Assembly: GCF_000226115.1 (NCBI RefSeq) | Contig: NC_016457.1 | Location: 6,882,001-6,946,000 of the forward strand | DNA: 64,000 nt | Direction: 5' to 3' | Source: Thermothielavioides terrestris NRRL 8126 | Lineage: Eukaryota > Ascomycota > Sordariomycetes > Sordariales > Chaetomiaceae | Part shown: positions 33,295-42,962 of the stretch, piece by piece | Layout of the letters: each line of letters starts with the position of its first letter | Numbering within the stretch: the first letter of the stretch is position 1 | Program-made: the position numbers and the translations under genes | Notes under the pieces: model-generated | The model's input: only the letters and a program-made list of their open reading frames with translations | The model's database searches: none | What the model was told of the DNA's origin: nothing

Positions 33295-34240
33295 TGTGAT
33301 GATGTGGTTTGTGTTTGGGTGATATGTGGTTGTGCAAGAGAGTTCTGTTGGTTAGGGGGGAGCAAGGACAATTGTATGTGAGACTCGCTTGGGTATTGGT
33401 ATCTTGAAAGCCCAACAAGACTGACTGACAGGACTGAGATGTGAATGAGAGAGCAGGACAGCAGAATTGGACCGAGCAAGATGTCTCAACTTAAATGGAC
33501 CCCAGGATCCGGCACCCGCCTCAACTCGCCCTCCCTCCCGCGGGGAAGCATCACGGCGGATTGTGAATCCAGCCGACGTGATAGGTTGTGGGCCACGCAT
33601 GTGGCATCATTTTCCCCGTGGTGGACAAGTCGGGGTGCGGCCACGGCAGCTTGTCCATCCCCGGGTCAGCACCACGGGAGTGGGGTCGGCGAGGGAGGGA
33701 AGTCGGGACAAATTTAGCCCTGCCATGGGACCCGTGGGTTCGGCAGCGCAAGGGACGCCCGCCTCGGCCTGTCGGCCTGGCAGAACCGACAATGCCCACC
33801 AGCTGTCGTGCTCTTGGACCTGCCGCCGCCTGAGTCGTTCATAAGTGTTTGCAATTAGGTGGCGCACTGCTCCTCCTCGATGCCATCGAATTACGACTAT
33901 GTTCGTTGCCCGGTGACCTGCGACTATCCGCATCCAGGGGCATTACTGCAGTCGCCGCTCGCTAGAGCCGGTCCTGTCCCTTGACACTCCTTCCTAGGAG
34001 AACTCCTTTCCTCTCCATGGCCGGCTGCTCCGGGCTGCGCTGCGGCGGTGGTGTGCACAATGGATGCAATTCGGCCTCACGACTTGTCGCTTGGCAGCAG
34101 CCCCGGGATGAGCCTTTAACCCCTCGATCCTGGTTGGCCGGATGCGTGGTGGTGCGGACTCTGGGGGAACAAGGTTGCGGCGAATGCTGGGACCCGTGTC
34201 GCGTGGAGCAGCACCCACAGCCGAGACAGAAATCCCGATT
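33295..34240. other. Left half of the divergent promoter region of the aromatic-catabolism pair
   Basis: The promoter of the dioxygenase should lie here. No coding gene recognised. The region leads into the decayed MULE-like copy. Confidence 0.4.
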
Positions 34241-34609
34241 GGCAGCCCAATTAGAAATACTATGCAGGCTTCTTAAGAGTACTAGCTATCCCCCGGGGCG
34301 ACCTGTGCATCTCCCGCTAAACCTTGGCAGCGAGCATCACTACGCGGCCTTGCTAACATGTTACTACAAGAATTGCTACAAGTTAACGATGTTGCTAGTG
34401 TGTTTGAAGAGGCTAGAAAACGCAGCTTTAAGAGAAATGCAGAATTAGCTAAAAAGTATCATTAGTTAGCGACATTGTAAGATATTCCTTGTCTCGACAT
34501 GCTTGTTAGGCTGTGTGGTGACGCTCGCTGCGAACTTTGGTGGGAGACATATTGGCCGACCAGGTGGTAGTGCTTTTAATTAAACCACTTAGTGCTTTTA
34601 ATAAAGTGG
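34241..34609. mobile_element. Decayed copy of the MULE-like family
   Basis: Left (about 34241-34345) and right (about 34505-34609) parts are inverted relatives of each other. Both align to the terminal repeats of the element at 11.2-12.1 kb, for example GGGGCGACCTGTGCAT against GGGGCGGCCCGTGCGC, and the shared GGCAGCRAGC core. Interior fragments (ACAAGAATTGCTACAA against ACAAGAATAGCTGCAA) also match. Many differences are C-to-T or G-to-A transitions. No target duplication survives. Boundaries are approximate. Confidence 0.6.
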
Positions 34610-34875
34610 CCGACCGCGGCGGGCAATGCACAGGTGGTGATGCATCGACACTACCGCCGCCGCTCCCGACCGACCCCACATCGCAGTTCCGAAGCTGGGA
34701 AGCTGGGGAGCCCGCGTCGAGGGGTAACGATGCACAGGAGTACAGGAGTTGCCAAAACGTAGTAACTTCCTAGCTACACGGTGGGAAGTTGAGGCCGGGT
34801 AGAGAGCTTGCTTCATTTCTCTGTCCAACAAACCATCTTTAGAATTCCCGGCACCGCTGCCGACACCTCGAAACC
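34610..34875. other. Promoter region of the carboxymuconate cyclase gene
   Basis: Short spacer between the decayed element and the start codon. Nothing specific recognised. Confidence 0.4.
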
Positions 34876-36123
34876 ATGCCCCTCCATCACCTGATGGTCG
34901 GCACCTGGACCCCGCCGGGTGCCATCTTCACGGTTGAGTTTGACGATGAGAACCTCACGCTGAAGCTGCTGAAGCGTACCGAGATCCCCCACGACGAGCC
35001 GATATCATGGATGACCTTCGACGTACGACACCAACAAGTGATGACCCGCTGATAGCCGTTGCCGCATCCATCGCTCACAATGGAGACAGCATGCCAAGAA
35101 AAACCTCTACGGCGCTGCCATGAAGAAGTGGTCCAGCTTCGCCGTGCGGAGTCCAACCGAGATCGTCCATGAGGCGTCGCATCCCCTCGGTGGCGACCGT
35201 AGGTTCCTCCCACTTACACGTCCCAATTCGGCTTATGTATGGATAGGACAGGAGACAATGAGTCCTAACCCACTCCAGCCCGGGCCAACAGCCCCGACAC
35301 CAACACGCGCGCCATCTTCCTCCTCGCGGCCAAGCAGCCGCCGTACGCCGTCTATGCCAACCCGTTCTACAACCACGCCGGCTTCGGCAACGTCTTCTCC
35401 GTCTCGGCCAGCGGCAAGCTCGAGGCCAACATCCAGAACTACCCGTACCAGCCCAACACGGGCATCCACGGCATGGTGTTCGACCCGACCGAGACGTACC
35501 TCTACTCGGCCGACCTGACGGCCAACAAGCTGTGGACGCACCGCAAGCTGCCCACGGGCGAGGTCGAGCTGGTTGGCAGCGTCGACGCCCCGGACCCGGG
35601 CGACCACCCGCGCTGGGTGGCCATGCACCCGACCGGCAACTACCTGTACGCGCTGATGGAGGCGGGCAACCGCATCTGCGAGTACGTCATCGACCCGGCG
35701 ACGCACCTGCCCGTGTACACGCACCACAGCTACCCGCTGATCCCGCCGGGCATCCCCGCGCGCGACCGGGCGACCGGCAAGGGCCTGTACCGCGCGGACG
35801 TGGTGGCGCTGACCGCGAGCGGGCGGTACATGTTCGCGTCGTCGCGCGCCAACAGCTTCGAGCTGCAGGGCTACGTGGCCGCGTTCCGGCTGCGCGACTG
35901 CGGCAGCATCGAGCGCCAGCTCTGCCTCAACCCGACGCCGACCAGCGGCGGCCACAGCAACGCCGTCTCGCCGTGCGACTGGTCCGACGACTGGCTCGCC
36001 ATCACCGACGACCAGGAGGGCTGGATCGAGATGTACCGCTGGCAGGACGAGTTCCTGCACCGCGTCGCCCGCCTGCGCATCCCCGAGCCCGGGTTCGGCA
36101 TGAATGCCATTTGGTATGACTGA
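34876..36123 (+). CDS. 3-carboxy-cis,cis-muconate cyclase (lactonizing enzyme)
   Basis: Converts 3-carboxy-cis,cis-muconate to carboxymuconolactone in the eukaryotic protocatechuate branch of the beta-ketoadipate pathway. Three exons, 34876-35022, 35090-35198 and 35279-36123, giving 366 residues, the length of the Neurospora enzyme. The N-terminus MPLHHLMVGTWTPPGAIFTV and the segment KKWSSFAVRSPTEIVHEASHP agree closely with the Neurospora protein as I remember it. The fold is a seven-bladed beta-propeller, like 6-phosphogluconolactonase; recurring blade motifs include GIHGMVFDPTETYLYSADL and HPRWVAMHPTGNYLYALME. No signal peptide, so cytosolic. It is transcribed away from the intradiol dioxygenase across a 1.6-kb shared upstream region. 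Confidence 0.92.
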
Positions 36124-36301
36124 GCGTCCGCGATGGGAGAGGCGGGGGGACGCTGCAGTGGGAGAAATGGTGCCGAGGACTTCCGTTTTCATGTTGACTT
36201 GTTAGAAACAGAGAAAGCAGCGTAGTTAATAGAAAGGATTAGACAGTGGGGGGGAACTACGGCGTCAACGCCATGATGGCCAGTCGGAGCATGTCCGAGT
36301 T

Positions 36302-36921
36302 TCATGCCCAAGTTTGCAATTTCTGCAGCATGTCAACCGGGCCAGTCAAGCGAGCCTCGATGTCCGCAAACGCAAACGCATCGAGACCGCTCTGCTCCGC
36401 GGACTCTTCCACAGCGGGGTCCTGCCATTCGTGCGTCCTTTTCGTGCCAGGCTGCGAGATCGATTCGCCCTGACACGGACAGCTGTCAGATTCGATAAAG
36501 ACCAGCCGGCCTCATCGCCAAGCATGATGTTGGCCGGGTTCATGTGGCTGTGGACCAAACAGGCCGAGCGAGTGCAGGTTAGCGGATCTCGTCCAGCAGA
36601 CCGTCGAGACCGGCCCTGAGCTCCTCCTCAGCGACGGACTGCCGGCCGTTGGACGAAATAGAGGTGCATTTGTTGAGGCTCCGGAAGTTGACCGTTTCCA
36701 TGAGCGTTGCGCGGTGCCGATGGGAGCAGAGCCCCGCTGCGCGGCCGTTCGTCTCGCGGCAGCCGTGGTATGTACACCGCCATGTTGTCTGTGTTGGTCG
36801 TTCTGTTTCGAGAGGTAATAGTCTGGGCCTTGCCGAAGTTTTGAAGTATACCTTGAACGTAGTGGAACTGAAGCTTCCCATTGACCTGTTTCAAACATTC
36901 TGCAAAGTCAACGATTTCCAT
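36302..36921 (-). pseudogene. Broken kinase-fold gene (small fungal protein kinase / APH-like)
   Basis: Reading across three minus-strand frames gives an order of kinase-like motifs: an N-lobe-like start (MEIVDFAECLKQVNGKL), LDGLLDEIR, then VHSHMNPANIML resembling the catalytic loop H-x-D-x-N-P-x-N-I, then VFIESDSC resembling the DFD metal loop, then KRTHEWQDP. The catalytic Asp of the loop is replaced (VHSHMN), and the first Asp of the DFD equivalent is lost. Frameshifts occur near 36525-36580, with a TAA at about 36579. The terminal stop is at 36302. Fungal genomes carry many small kinase-like proteins of this kind. It is probably a dead copy; the family call rests on motif spacing by eye. 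Confidence 0.55.
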
Positions 36922-37083
36922 GGCGAACGATTACAATACGATGGAGGGAGTAAGTGAAAGCCTGCCCCAGCAACTGGACCAATTTATGTTTTCTGCTGAA
37001 TGTAACGCCAAGCATTGACATGCAGCTCCTTCCTACTCCGGAAAGCATGACAGTTTGGTCCTGACGCACCACAAGCATCAAAC

Positions 37084-37173
37084 GGGATTGTAGTATAGTG
37101 GTCAGTACTTCTCGTTGTGGTTTCCGAACTTACAGCGGCCGAGAGGACCCAGGTTCGATTCCTGGCAATCCCA
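37084..37173 (+). tRNA. tRNA-His(GTG) with intron
   Basis: The acceptor stem GGGATTG/CAATCCC has discriminator A. The D-arm is TAGTATAGTGGTCAGTA. The anticodon stem TCTCG/CGAGA encloses loop TTGTGG+C, anticodon GTG, with an 18-nt intron at 37121-37138. The T-loop is GGTTCGATTCC. A run of eight T follows at 37177. Confidence 0.93.
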
Positions 37174-37651
37174 GCCTTTTTTTTCCTGTACCCTCTTAGT
37201 TGAGGGGCTGATGTATTTTGGCCAAAGGTCTTCAGGAATCACGATCAAGAACTTGCGCTAGGCTCAAGCCATCTTTGTTGGCGTGTTAGCAAACTCCAAG
37301 GTTGCCTTGAGCATGACGGAGAGACAACCTGAAATGTCTCGCCCTGTGAATGCACCGTGCTTCGGTCTCGGGGTTTGGCTGTAGTTTATAAGGAGACGGA
37401 CGATTCTATGACCACAGAAAATGCCAAACTCCTGATCTTTGAATCTAGAGAATGCAAACAGCCTGGCTGAAGAACTGGGCTCTGGCAATGCAAGTTGAAG
37501 CTGGCTGCCGACAGAGACGCTGTGGAGCTCTCTCCCCACACGTCAGCATAATCGCATCGCAACTGCCAAATGCGGGGCTTGCACTCGAACTTACAAAAAA
37601 GCAGGCTAAATCAAACAAACAGCGAAATTTAACTGGAACCCTCAGAAATTA
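37174..37651. other. Intergenic, upstream of the bisphosphate nucleotidase
   Basis: Pol III terminator of tRNA-His at the left edge; the remainder is promoter-type sequence with no coding signal. Confidence 0.45.
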
Positions 37652-38941
37652 ATGCCTGTGGGAAAATCCGAGGGGCCACTGCGATCCAGAGCCAACTTGT
37701 TCAGAACTCACCCGTCATTGACCATCATCCTCTCGCTCCTGATCCTGATCCTGGCCATCTTCACCTCCGCCAGCACCAGCGTCATCCCCCGCCTCGGCCT
37801 GCTCTTCGGCCACCTCACTCCCCGACACACCCCGGCCACCACCACCCGCCACGTGACAACAGCAGCAACAATGACCACCATCTACGCCGCGGAGCTGGAA
37901 GTCGCGCAGCTGGCCGTGCAGCGCGCGGCGCAGCTGACCAAGCGCGTCTTCCGCGAGAAGGGGACCAAGGGCGCGGTGGCCAAGGACGACGCGTCGCCGG
38001 TGACGGTGGGCGACTTCGGCGCGCAGGCGCTGATCATCGCCGCGCTGCGCGCGCGCTTCCCGCACGACGCCATCGTCGCCGAGGAGGAGGCCGCGCCGCT
38101 GCGGACGGACGCGGCGCTGCGCGAGCGCATCTGGCGGCTCGTGCGCGAGACCCGCCTGGACGACGTCGCGGCCGAGGGGCTGCTGGGCGGCGCGGTCGCG
38201 GATGTGGAGGACATGCTGGCGCTGATTGATCGCGGGAAGAGCGAGGGCGGCCGGCGCGGCCGGGTGTGGACGATCGATCCGATCGATGGGACCAAGGGGT
38301 TTCTGAGGGGCGGGCAGTACGCGGTGGCGCTGGCGCTGCTGGAGAATGGGGATGTGAAGGTGGGCGTGCTCGGGTGCCCGAACCTGCCGGTGGACGATGC
38401 CGCGCCGTTGACGGCGGATATCGGCGCCAACCAGACGGATGAGGAGGGGAGGGGCGTGATCTTCTCGGCGGTCATCGGGCAAGGGGCTTGGAGCAGGCCG
38501 CTGGGCACGGGCGCGCTGGCCGAGGGCAAGCGGATCTCGATGAAGCCGATCACGGAGATGTCGAGCGCGAGCTTCTGCGAGAGCGTCGAGGCGGGCCACT
38601 CGAACCAGTCCGAGGCCGCGCAGATCGCGCAGAAGCTGGGCATCACCAAGCCCAGCGTCCGGATGGACTCGCAGGCCAAGTACGGCTCCATCGCCCGCGG
38701 CGCGGGGGATATCTATCTGCGTCTCCCGACGTCCAAGACATACCAGGAGAAGATCTGGGACCACGCGGCGGGCGACTTGATCGTCAGGGAAGCGGGCGGT
38801 CAGGTCACGGATACCAAGGGGCAACGGCTTGACTTCGGCGTCGGCAGGACGCTGGCGACCAACAGCGGTGTGGTTGCGGCGCCGGCGGCAGTTCACGGCC
38901 AGGTTCTAGAGGCTGTTCAAGAGGTTCTTGGGCTAAAATGA
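37652..38941 (+). CDS. hal2: 3'(2'),5'-bisphosphate nucleotidase (Hal2/Met22)
   Basis: Dephosphorylates 3'-phosphoadenosine 5'-phosphate, the inhibitory by-product of sulfate assimilation. It belongs to the lithium-sensitive inositol monophosphatase superfamily. Single exon. From the first ATG (37652) the protein has 429 residues, with a hydrophobic segment at about residues 24-43 (LTIILSLLILILAIF) that could anchor it in a membrane. From the in-frame ATG at 37868 (MTTIYAAELEVAQ) it has 357 residues, the usual length of cytosolic Hal2. The metal-binding motifs are present: EEEAAP, WTIDPIDGTKGFLRGGQ, and WDHAAGDLIVREAGG. A CACGTG at 37850-37855 lies just before the inner ATG. Function is secure; which start is used is open. 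Confidence 0.92.
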   Translation: MPVGKSEGPLRSRANLFRTHPSLTIILSLLILILAIFTSASTSVIPRLGLLFGHLTPRHTPATTTRHVTTAATMTTIYAAELEVAQLAVQRAAQLTKRVFREKGTKGAVAKDDASPVTVGDFGAQALIIAALRARFPHDAIVAEEEAAPLRTDAALRERIWRLVRETRLDDVAAEGLLGGAVADVEDMLALIDRGKSEGGRRGRVWTIDPIDGTKGFLRGGQYAVALALLENGDVKVGVLGCPNLPVDDAAPLTADIGANQTDEEGRGVIFSAVIGQGAWSRPLGTGALAEGKRISMKPITEMSSASFCESVEAGHSNQSEAAQIAQKLGITKPSVRMDSQAKYGSIARGAGDIYLRLPTSKTYQEKIWDHAAGDLIVREAGGQVTDTKGQRLDFGVGRTLATNSGVVAAPAAVHGQVLEAVQEVLGLK

Positions 38942-39077
38942 AGCAGTTCCCCTTGCGATGCGACATCTGATAGTGTACATATTCTATGGCACAGATACAG
39001 CCACACCAAATCCCGGCGGCAAAAGGGGGAAAAAAAAACTAGTCCTAGACATACAAGGATCGCATCGGCAGCGCCCT

Positions 39078-39977
39078 CTATTTGATCTTCTTCTGCTTCA
39101 GCTTGATCGTCTCGTCGTTGATGAAGATGCCCTTGCCCTTGTACGGCTCGGGGACTCTCCACTTGCGGATGTTGGCGGCGAACTGCATGATCTGCTCCTT
39201 GTTGATGCCCTCGAGCAGCAATCTTGTCGGCTGCGGCGCGCTGGCCTTCATGCCCTTCGGCAGGCCCATCTCGACGGGGTGCGAGAAGCCCAGCTTCAGG
39301 CAGACGAACTGCTGCCCCGGGTACTCCTCCTTCTCCGGGCGCGGCTCGACCGTTGCTCTGTAGCCGATACCGACGAGGCGTAGCACGGCCGTGTGCCCCT
39401 CTGATACACCCATAATGTAGTTGTTGAGATACGACCATGTGGTCCCTGCCGAGACGCTGTCAGCGCGCTGCGTCCCGGGCCGTCTGCGGAGAGTTTGCGA
39501 ATGGCTGCATACCCCACATCTCTCTTTGATTCCTCTGCTCCCGGTCCTTCACGCTCAGCGTCACCTTTCTCGCCGCTGTGTCATGATCGATCTGGATGTA
39601 ATCGGGAATTTCGAGCTCGAGTTGCCCTACAATGGGTCAGTTCTCTGACCAGACTGCTCCTCCAACCTGTGTGTCTCCGGCCGGCGCTGCTCACCCAAAG
39701 GCCCAGTGACCGTCACCTTCCTCTTGTAGGTCTTGCGGTACGATGTCACGTCCTTCTTGACGAACAGGTCCCCAATCGCGAGTTCCACGCCGGGCGGGAC
39801 CGAGAGCGGTGTCCTGCCGAGCTTTGACGGGCGGACGGTCGTTGCCGAGAAGCTTCGCCTGTTGGCGGGCGTCGTCTGGAAGGCCGGGACGAGGAAGCCC
39901 GGTAATGTGACGGTCGACGAGGGAGCGGAGGACACCGCCCTTTGCAGGACCTGCCTCCCTGTCCTTGGTGCGAGCAT
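39078..39977 (-). CDS. mrpl6: Mitochondrial large-subunit ribosomal protein uL6m (L6)
   Basis: Component of the mitochondrial ribosome large subunit. Three exons on the minus strand: 39977-39695, 39626-39513 and 39445-39078, giving 254 residues. The N-terminal 60 residues are rich in Arg/Ser/Thr/Pro and end RRSFSATTVRPSKLGR, a mitochondrial presequence. Two uL6 beta-alpha modules follow: PLSVPPGVELAIGD...VTGPLG and then EGHTAVLRLVGIGYRATVE. The C-terminus carries the uL6 hallmark PEPYKGKGIFINDETIK and a Lys-rich tail. The ATG at 39977 is the only one in frame upstream of the presequence. Its 3' end faces the nucleotidase gene, with only 136 bp between the stops. Confidence 0.92.
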
Positions 39978-40927
39978 TGTGGGCGGCGGCGGGACTGGCA
40001 ACTCGCGACGCACTGCGGCCCAGGGCTGGATGCGTGGATGCTGCTGTTGTACTTGAAAAAGATAAGTGGGTGGGTCCACCTCTGCTGCTTAGTCATGTTA
40101 CAGGGGCGTAATCCATGCTCCCCCAAGTCAACTGCCAGTCAGCTGACAGTTCGATGTTGAATCTCCTCATCAACTTCGACATCAGTTCTTGACATTCACC
40201 TAGTGTCTCCCCGCAACCCATTGCAATTAAGCCAGGAGCAACTCAGGCGTTGGGTTCTGTTATGGGTGCGCCTCAGTGAAGGGGTGCTTCTAAACGCTCG
40301 CTTAGTCACAAGGATACCTCTTGACAAAGGCGTCACAGTCCCGGTCACCCGGCTGTCTTATCACTGAAAGCCCCCGGGCCAGTTGCACTCCTGGCAATGG
40401 CAACTGCACTATTTGCAGCTCTAAGAGCTGGGCTTGGGTTTTTGTGAATAGATTCAGGTGGAATGCAGATCGTGGACCGTCATTGGCCGCCGCCCCACGA
40501 AGTTCAGTTTTGATGCTGTCTTGTTGCACAGGCGGCAGCCGTTGTAGTCATAGAGAGAGTCCGTGGTCTCACCTATCAGATCACCCCTATAACAGGGCCC
40601 CCTGTCCCTACGACACAGGCATCGCGAGACCTGTCGCCGCCAAAAAGGGGTTGAGTCCGATCTCACAACAGCACCTCAAGCTCTTTGCTCTTTCCCTTCC
40701 TGGCATCATGGCCTCCCCTCCCACCAAGTCGCTGCCTTCCCCAGGTTGCGCCTTCTCATTTCCTTTCCTTTCCCTTCCTCTCCAACAAATCGCCCAACAT
40801 ACCAGGATATCCCGACCTTCTTCCTCATCGCTTATTCCTCTGGGATCGTGGTTGTCCTCGGTATTCGTAGTTGCGTCAAGAAGATCTCACTCGCAGCTAG
40901 CAAGGCACATCAACACGCGGAGCCGAC
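39978..40927. other. Divergent promoter region, uL6m / Kar5
   Basis: Separates two divergent genes. Pyrimidine-rich sequence (about 40680-40830) precedes the Kar5 start. Open frames here have no recognisable domain. Confidence 0.45.
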
Positions 40928-42594
40928 ATGCAGATTTACTTGCTTCTGCTGGCCCTCTGGGTGCCGCTCATCAACTCGTTCACTTGGCCGAGCGGGCGTC
41001 GAGCCCCAGTTGGTGAGTCGAGTCGATATTGTCGGGCAGACAGCAGACTGATTCCTCTCTCTCTCAGAGGCCGCAAACTCAGACAAGCCCTCCGGCCTGC
41101 TCCAGAACTCTAGGCTGCCCAACATCTACGCCGTCGCGCTCAGCGAGCTCCAGGAACTTGAGTCGGAGCCCCTCTGCCATCGCGTGGCCGCTCGGCTCCT
41201 GGTCAACAACTGCCAGCTGGTGGACGGCAAGGACGAAGCAACCATCCTCACCGACAGCGGCCGGCAGGTGCGCGACTTTGTCGACTCGTACGCCGCCAGC
41301 CTGGCCATCTGCGATCTGGAGCGCGGCCGGTTTGCGATTCCCCGTGAGTGTGCGAAGTTCAGGGAGCCGTCGCTCAGCCAGATCGCCATCCGGAGCGAAG
41401 CGCAGCTTCATGTGAGCCCCGCTGAGATCGGCCTGTGTCTCTCGGCGTTGGCGGCGTCGGATGCGGCGTGGAGCACCTGGGTCAGCTATCGTCATAAGGC
41501 ACTGCGCTTTTGCGAGGCCGCGAGGGCCGACAATGAGAAAGGTGGGTGCTCTTCATTGTTTGATTTTTCAAAGCTGGGAGCCGACTGACGGTCTCGATAG
41601 CCCAGAACATTCTGCTGTACCAGCGCCTTACGCGAGTCCTCGCCCGTCTCACCGATGGTGTTGAAGCCGAGCTCCAGAAGCGGATGGATGACCTCGACCA
41701 GCGCGCCCGTCAGTCCATGGAGAAGCTCGAGCAGCTCACGCCCCAGATCGGGCGGCTGAGCGAAGGCCTGGCCAGGGTGCAAAACTACCTCTCGGAAGAC
41801 CTGGATCTGGCGTTGAGGAAGTCCTCCGAATCCGTCCGCGACGGACTCCAGCACGCCGAAAACCTGCAGCAGCTGCTGGGCGTCTTGGTCGCCAATGTCC
41901 TCGAGAGCAACTCTCAGCTCGCCTTCGCACACGAGAAGTCAATACAGCAGGCGACTCAGAGGGTCAACGATGATGTGGAAGCTTTGACGTCGGTCATCTA
42001 CACGGCCGTCATCTCGTCTAGTTCTCTCCAGCAGCACATTGTAAGTTGCACATGTCGATACTGATTCATCTTTGACTCTTTCCTTCTTTGTTTTCTCCAT
42101 CGTTCTTTCTTTCTCTTTTGTTTTTCAAAGACCATAAGGACTAACTTTTCTCAAAGGAATTCTCCAACCAACAGGCCGCCGCGCTCGCCCAACGCCAGGA
42201 CAACCTCGAGCACGGCATGAACCGGTTGGTCGCCGCAACGGAGACGCTGGCATCAAAGCTCGAAGACCATTCCACCATGCTTAAGCAAGCCAACAACATC
42301 ACCAACGACATTCTCGATTCCCTGGAGGAGACGGCCGCCGCGGCGTCCTCGATGAACAAGTCCTTTTTCTCGAGCGTGACGACGCGGAGCTGGTGGCCGT
42401 TCGTGGTCTTCCCCACCGCGTGCCTGGTCATGGGTTCGTACGGGCTCCGGCCTTCGATCCTTCGGAACCTGGGGCTCCTGGCCCTCGGCGAGGCCATCGG
42501 CTTTGTCGTTTCGCGGTATGACGAGCTCACGGCCAAGGTGTGGGCTTGGGGGGTTCTCGAAGCCACAGCCAATTCGACGGCTCCGGCGCTTTGA
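40928..42594 (+). CDS. kar5: Nuclear fusion (karyogamy) protein, Kar5/Tht1-like
   Basis: Kar5/Tht1 proteins sit in the nuclear envelope/ER and are needed to fuse nuclear membranes after mating. Four exons: 40928-41012, 41068-41541, 41601-42040 and 42157-42594, giving 478 residues (yeast Kar5 has about 504). A signal peptide ([18 protein letters not shown]) is followed by a Cys-containing luminal domain, long coiled coils (about residues 200-385), and two hydrophobic segments near the C-terminus ([19 protein letters not shown] and [15 protein letters not shown]). The last exon has two in-frame acceptor choices, 42156 (CAAAG) and 42174 (AACAG), which would change six residues. Topology and layout fit the family well; direct sequence identity is modest, as usual for it. 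Confidence 0.82.
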
Positions 42595-42962
42595 CGGACG
42601 GCAGATGCGCCTCGTTCGCTTTTCCTTATCATCATCATATAGCATTTCACTGGCGCCAGGCGTTCGGGGACTGGGAAAGGCTGGCGCTTGGGGCGGGGGG
42701 ATTTTGAGCCCATCTATTAGTAGCCAGAGAAAGGTTCATATCACCTGGTAGCTATGATGCAAGGATGCAATGGTTACACGCTGGCTCTTATTAGAATATC
42801 CGCATTTATTGTGACGTGACATTGGTGGTTGACAAGTCCCTTCTCGTGACTGACTGCAACTTCAACTGGGTATCCGGGCTGTTTTGCCCTATCTTACAAC
42901 AATACACTCACGACTTCTGATCTTCCCAACACTTTCACCCTCGTTTTGTCTATCTCTCTACC
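42595..42962. other. Intergenic, convergent 3' ends
   Basis: Between the Kar5 stop and the stop of the alpha/beta-hydrolase-like gene. No features recognised. Confidence 0.45.
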
